Source of the DNA: UBA5336 sp964506685
GTDB taxonomy: Bacteria; Pseudomonadota; Alphaproteobacteria; Caulobacterales; Hyphomonadaceae
Reading direction: 5' to 3'
Length of the DNA: 6,441 bases
Assembly: GCA_964506685.1 (NCBI GenBank)
Contig: CAZDMQ010000106.1
Span: forward strand, 1-6,441
Shown here: positions 5,756 to 6,441 of the stretch, piece by piece
Layout: every line of letters begins with the position of its first letter
How positions within the stretch are numbered: position 1 is the stretch's first letter
Translations under genes and position numbers: made by a program
Notes under the pieces: generated by a model
Database searches by the model: none
What the model saw: the letters and a program-made list of their open reading frames with translations, nothing else
Told to the model about the DNA's origin: nothing

Positions 5756-6223
5756 ATGATCCGGACCCTCATGCTCGCGGCCGCTGCGCTCGCCTTTGCC
5801 GGCTGCGCCAGTCATGCCGACGAGCCAATGACCGCCGAGGCCGTTGCCGAAGCCGCCAGGGCCGGTATTGCATTCGTCGATCATGACCACATCACCACCC
5901 GGCAGGACGCCAATCCGGACCTCCTCCTGCTCGACGTGCGGACCGGGGCAGAGTTTGCGCGCGGCCACATCCCCGGCGCCCGCTCCATGCCGCGCGGCGT
6001 CGCCGAGTTCCGCCTCGCCCGGGAGGTCCGCGACGCCGACGCCGAGATCATCGTCTACTGCGCCACCGGCAACCGTGCCGCGCTGGTCAAGAAAGCCCTC
6101 GATGCGCAGGGCTACCGCAACGTCTCGGCGCACCCAGGGTTCGAGAGCTGGGCCGCATCCGGCCGCCCTATCGAGAATGACTACGGCACCTTCCGCCTCA
6201 TCGAACGCGCCGAAGAGGACTGA
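5756..6223 (+). CDS. Exported single-domain rhodanese (sulfurtransferase), possible lipoprotein
   Basis: This is a 155-residue rhodanese-fold protein. It starts with a signal peptide (MIRTLMLAAAALAF) and a lipobox-like AFAGC with Cys17. Phe at the -3 position is atypical, so cleavage by signal peptidase I near SHADEP is an alternative; either way it should act outside the cytoplasm. The rhodanese domain spans about 56-140: LLLLDVRTGAEFARGHIPGA (57-76) is the CDC25-like signature, and CATGNR (102-107) is the six-residue active loop with catalytic Cys102, which would carry the persulfide. Loop length and the closing Arg fit a sulfurtransferase, not a phosphatase, which has a seven-residue loop. 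The segment between the signal and the domain (about 25-50) includes VDHDHITT. Sulfur donor and acceptor are unknown. The gene follows the lipoprotein gene on the same strand and ends 34 bases from the end of the convergent dehydratase gene. Confidence 0.88.
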   Translation: MIRTLMLAAAALAFAGCASHADEPMTAEAVAEAARAGIAFVDHDHITTRQDANPDLLLLDVRTGAEFARGHIPGARSMPRGVAEFRLAREVRDADAEIIVYCATGNRAALVKKALDAQGYRNVSAHPGFESWAASGRPIENDYGTFRLIERAEED

Positions 6224-6257
6224 CCGGGCCGCTGCCAGCCTTTACCGCACCGCCCGC

Positions 6258-6441
6258 TCAGAGATCGGCATAGACGTGGCGCTCGGCTTTCTGGCCTTCA
6301 TGGGTCACTGCACCGAGGTGCGCCGGGCCGACCAGCCTCGCGAACTTCGCGAGCGCGCCGGTGGCATAGAGCGTCTCGCGCGGGGTCCAGGCCTGCCGCC
6401 GCGCCGCCAGGACCGCCTCGTCCAACTCCAGCTCGATCGTG
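6258..6441 (-). CDS. ilvD: C-terminus of an IlvD/Edd-family dehydratase, probably dihydroxy-acid dehydratase (partial)
   Basis: The - strand frame is open from the right edge to a TGA at 6260-6258 and gives the last 60 residues. The end pattern is typical of IlvD: TIELELDEAVLAARRQAW, then a Pro-containing link, then LAKFARLVGPAHLGAVT, matching the usual L-x-K-Y-A-x-L-V-x-S-A-x-x-G-A-V ending, with a 14-residue tail after it. Full-length enzymes have about 550-620 residues, so roughly nine tenths lies outside the window, including the Fe-S cluster cysteines. IlvD makes the 2-oxo acid precursors of valine and isoleucine. The same fold includes sugar-acid and 6-phosphogluconate dehydratases, whose C-termini I recall as different; the family is firm, the exact substrate less so. 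Confidence 0.7.
   Translation of the reverse strand, partial: TIELELDEAVLAARRQAWTPRETLYATGALAKFARLVGPAHLGAVTHEGQKAERHVYADL

Noticed and set aside
5042..6133. A 363-codon - strand frame spanning the lipoprotein and rhodanese genes
   Set aside because: It crosses two genes and their intergenic gap on the other strand and has the Gly, Ala, Val and Asp-rich composition of antisense translation.
1622..6441. A branched-chain amino acid operon formed by ilvA and the terminal ilvD-like gene
   Set aside because: Both are on the - strand, but 3.4 kb of mostly + strand, unrelated genes lie between them.

Overview
This is a GC-rich window (roughly two thirds G+C, codon third positions mostly G or C) with the look of an alphaproteobacterial chromosome. 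The best lineage clue is a lipoprotein of the CC0125/CC1285 family, known to me from Caulobacter and its relatives (Caulobacterales, Maricaulales, Hyphomonadales). A typical alphaproteobacterial YdcH/DUF465 protein agrees with this. No genus can be named from the sequence alone.

Layout, left to right. Bases 3-74 are the last 23 codons of a + strand gene that enters from outside. Bases 75-336 are a leader region with a strong hairpin (105-145) and no convincing gene. An alpha/beta hydrolase follows on + (337-1503). It converges on a threonine ammonia-lyase with a C-terminal ACT domain on - (1622-2836). A 172-base divergent region (2837-3008) separates that gene from a small YdcH/DUF465 protein on + (3009-3248). 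An NAD(P)-dependent aldehyde dehydrogenase follows on + (3364-4797); its start is set by a clear Shine-Dalgarno and it has a good sigma70-like promoter at 3272-3300. Bases 4798-5077 are non-coding and hold an eight-unit 14-bp tandem repeat (4802-4913), then a very GC-rich terminator-like hairpin (4932-4961). Next come two + strand genes for exported proteins: a CC0125/CC1285 family lipoprotein (5078-5677) and a single-domain rhodanese with an export signal (5756-6223). The window ends in the C-terminus of an IlvD/Edd-family dehydratase on - (6258 to the edge).

How the genes fit together. Threonine ammonia-lyase and a dihydroxy-acid dehydratase both act in isoleucine synthesis, but they lie 3.4 kb apart with unrelated genes between, so this is not an operon. 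The hydrolase and the aldehyde dehydrogenase could both belong to breakdown of an unknown organic substrate, but the lyase and YdcH genes separate them, and the link is only a guess. The lipoprotein and rhodanese genes are close and co-directional and are probably one transcription unit for envelope proteins.

I see no insertion sequence, phage gene, CRISPR array, toxin-antitoxin pair, tRNA or rRNA. The window is mostly ordinary chromosome. The feature least explained by known gene families is the 14-bp tandem array after the aldehyde dehydrogenase.
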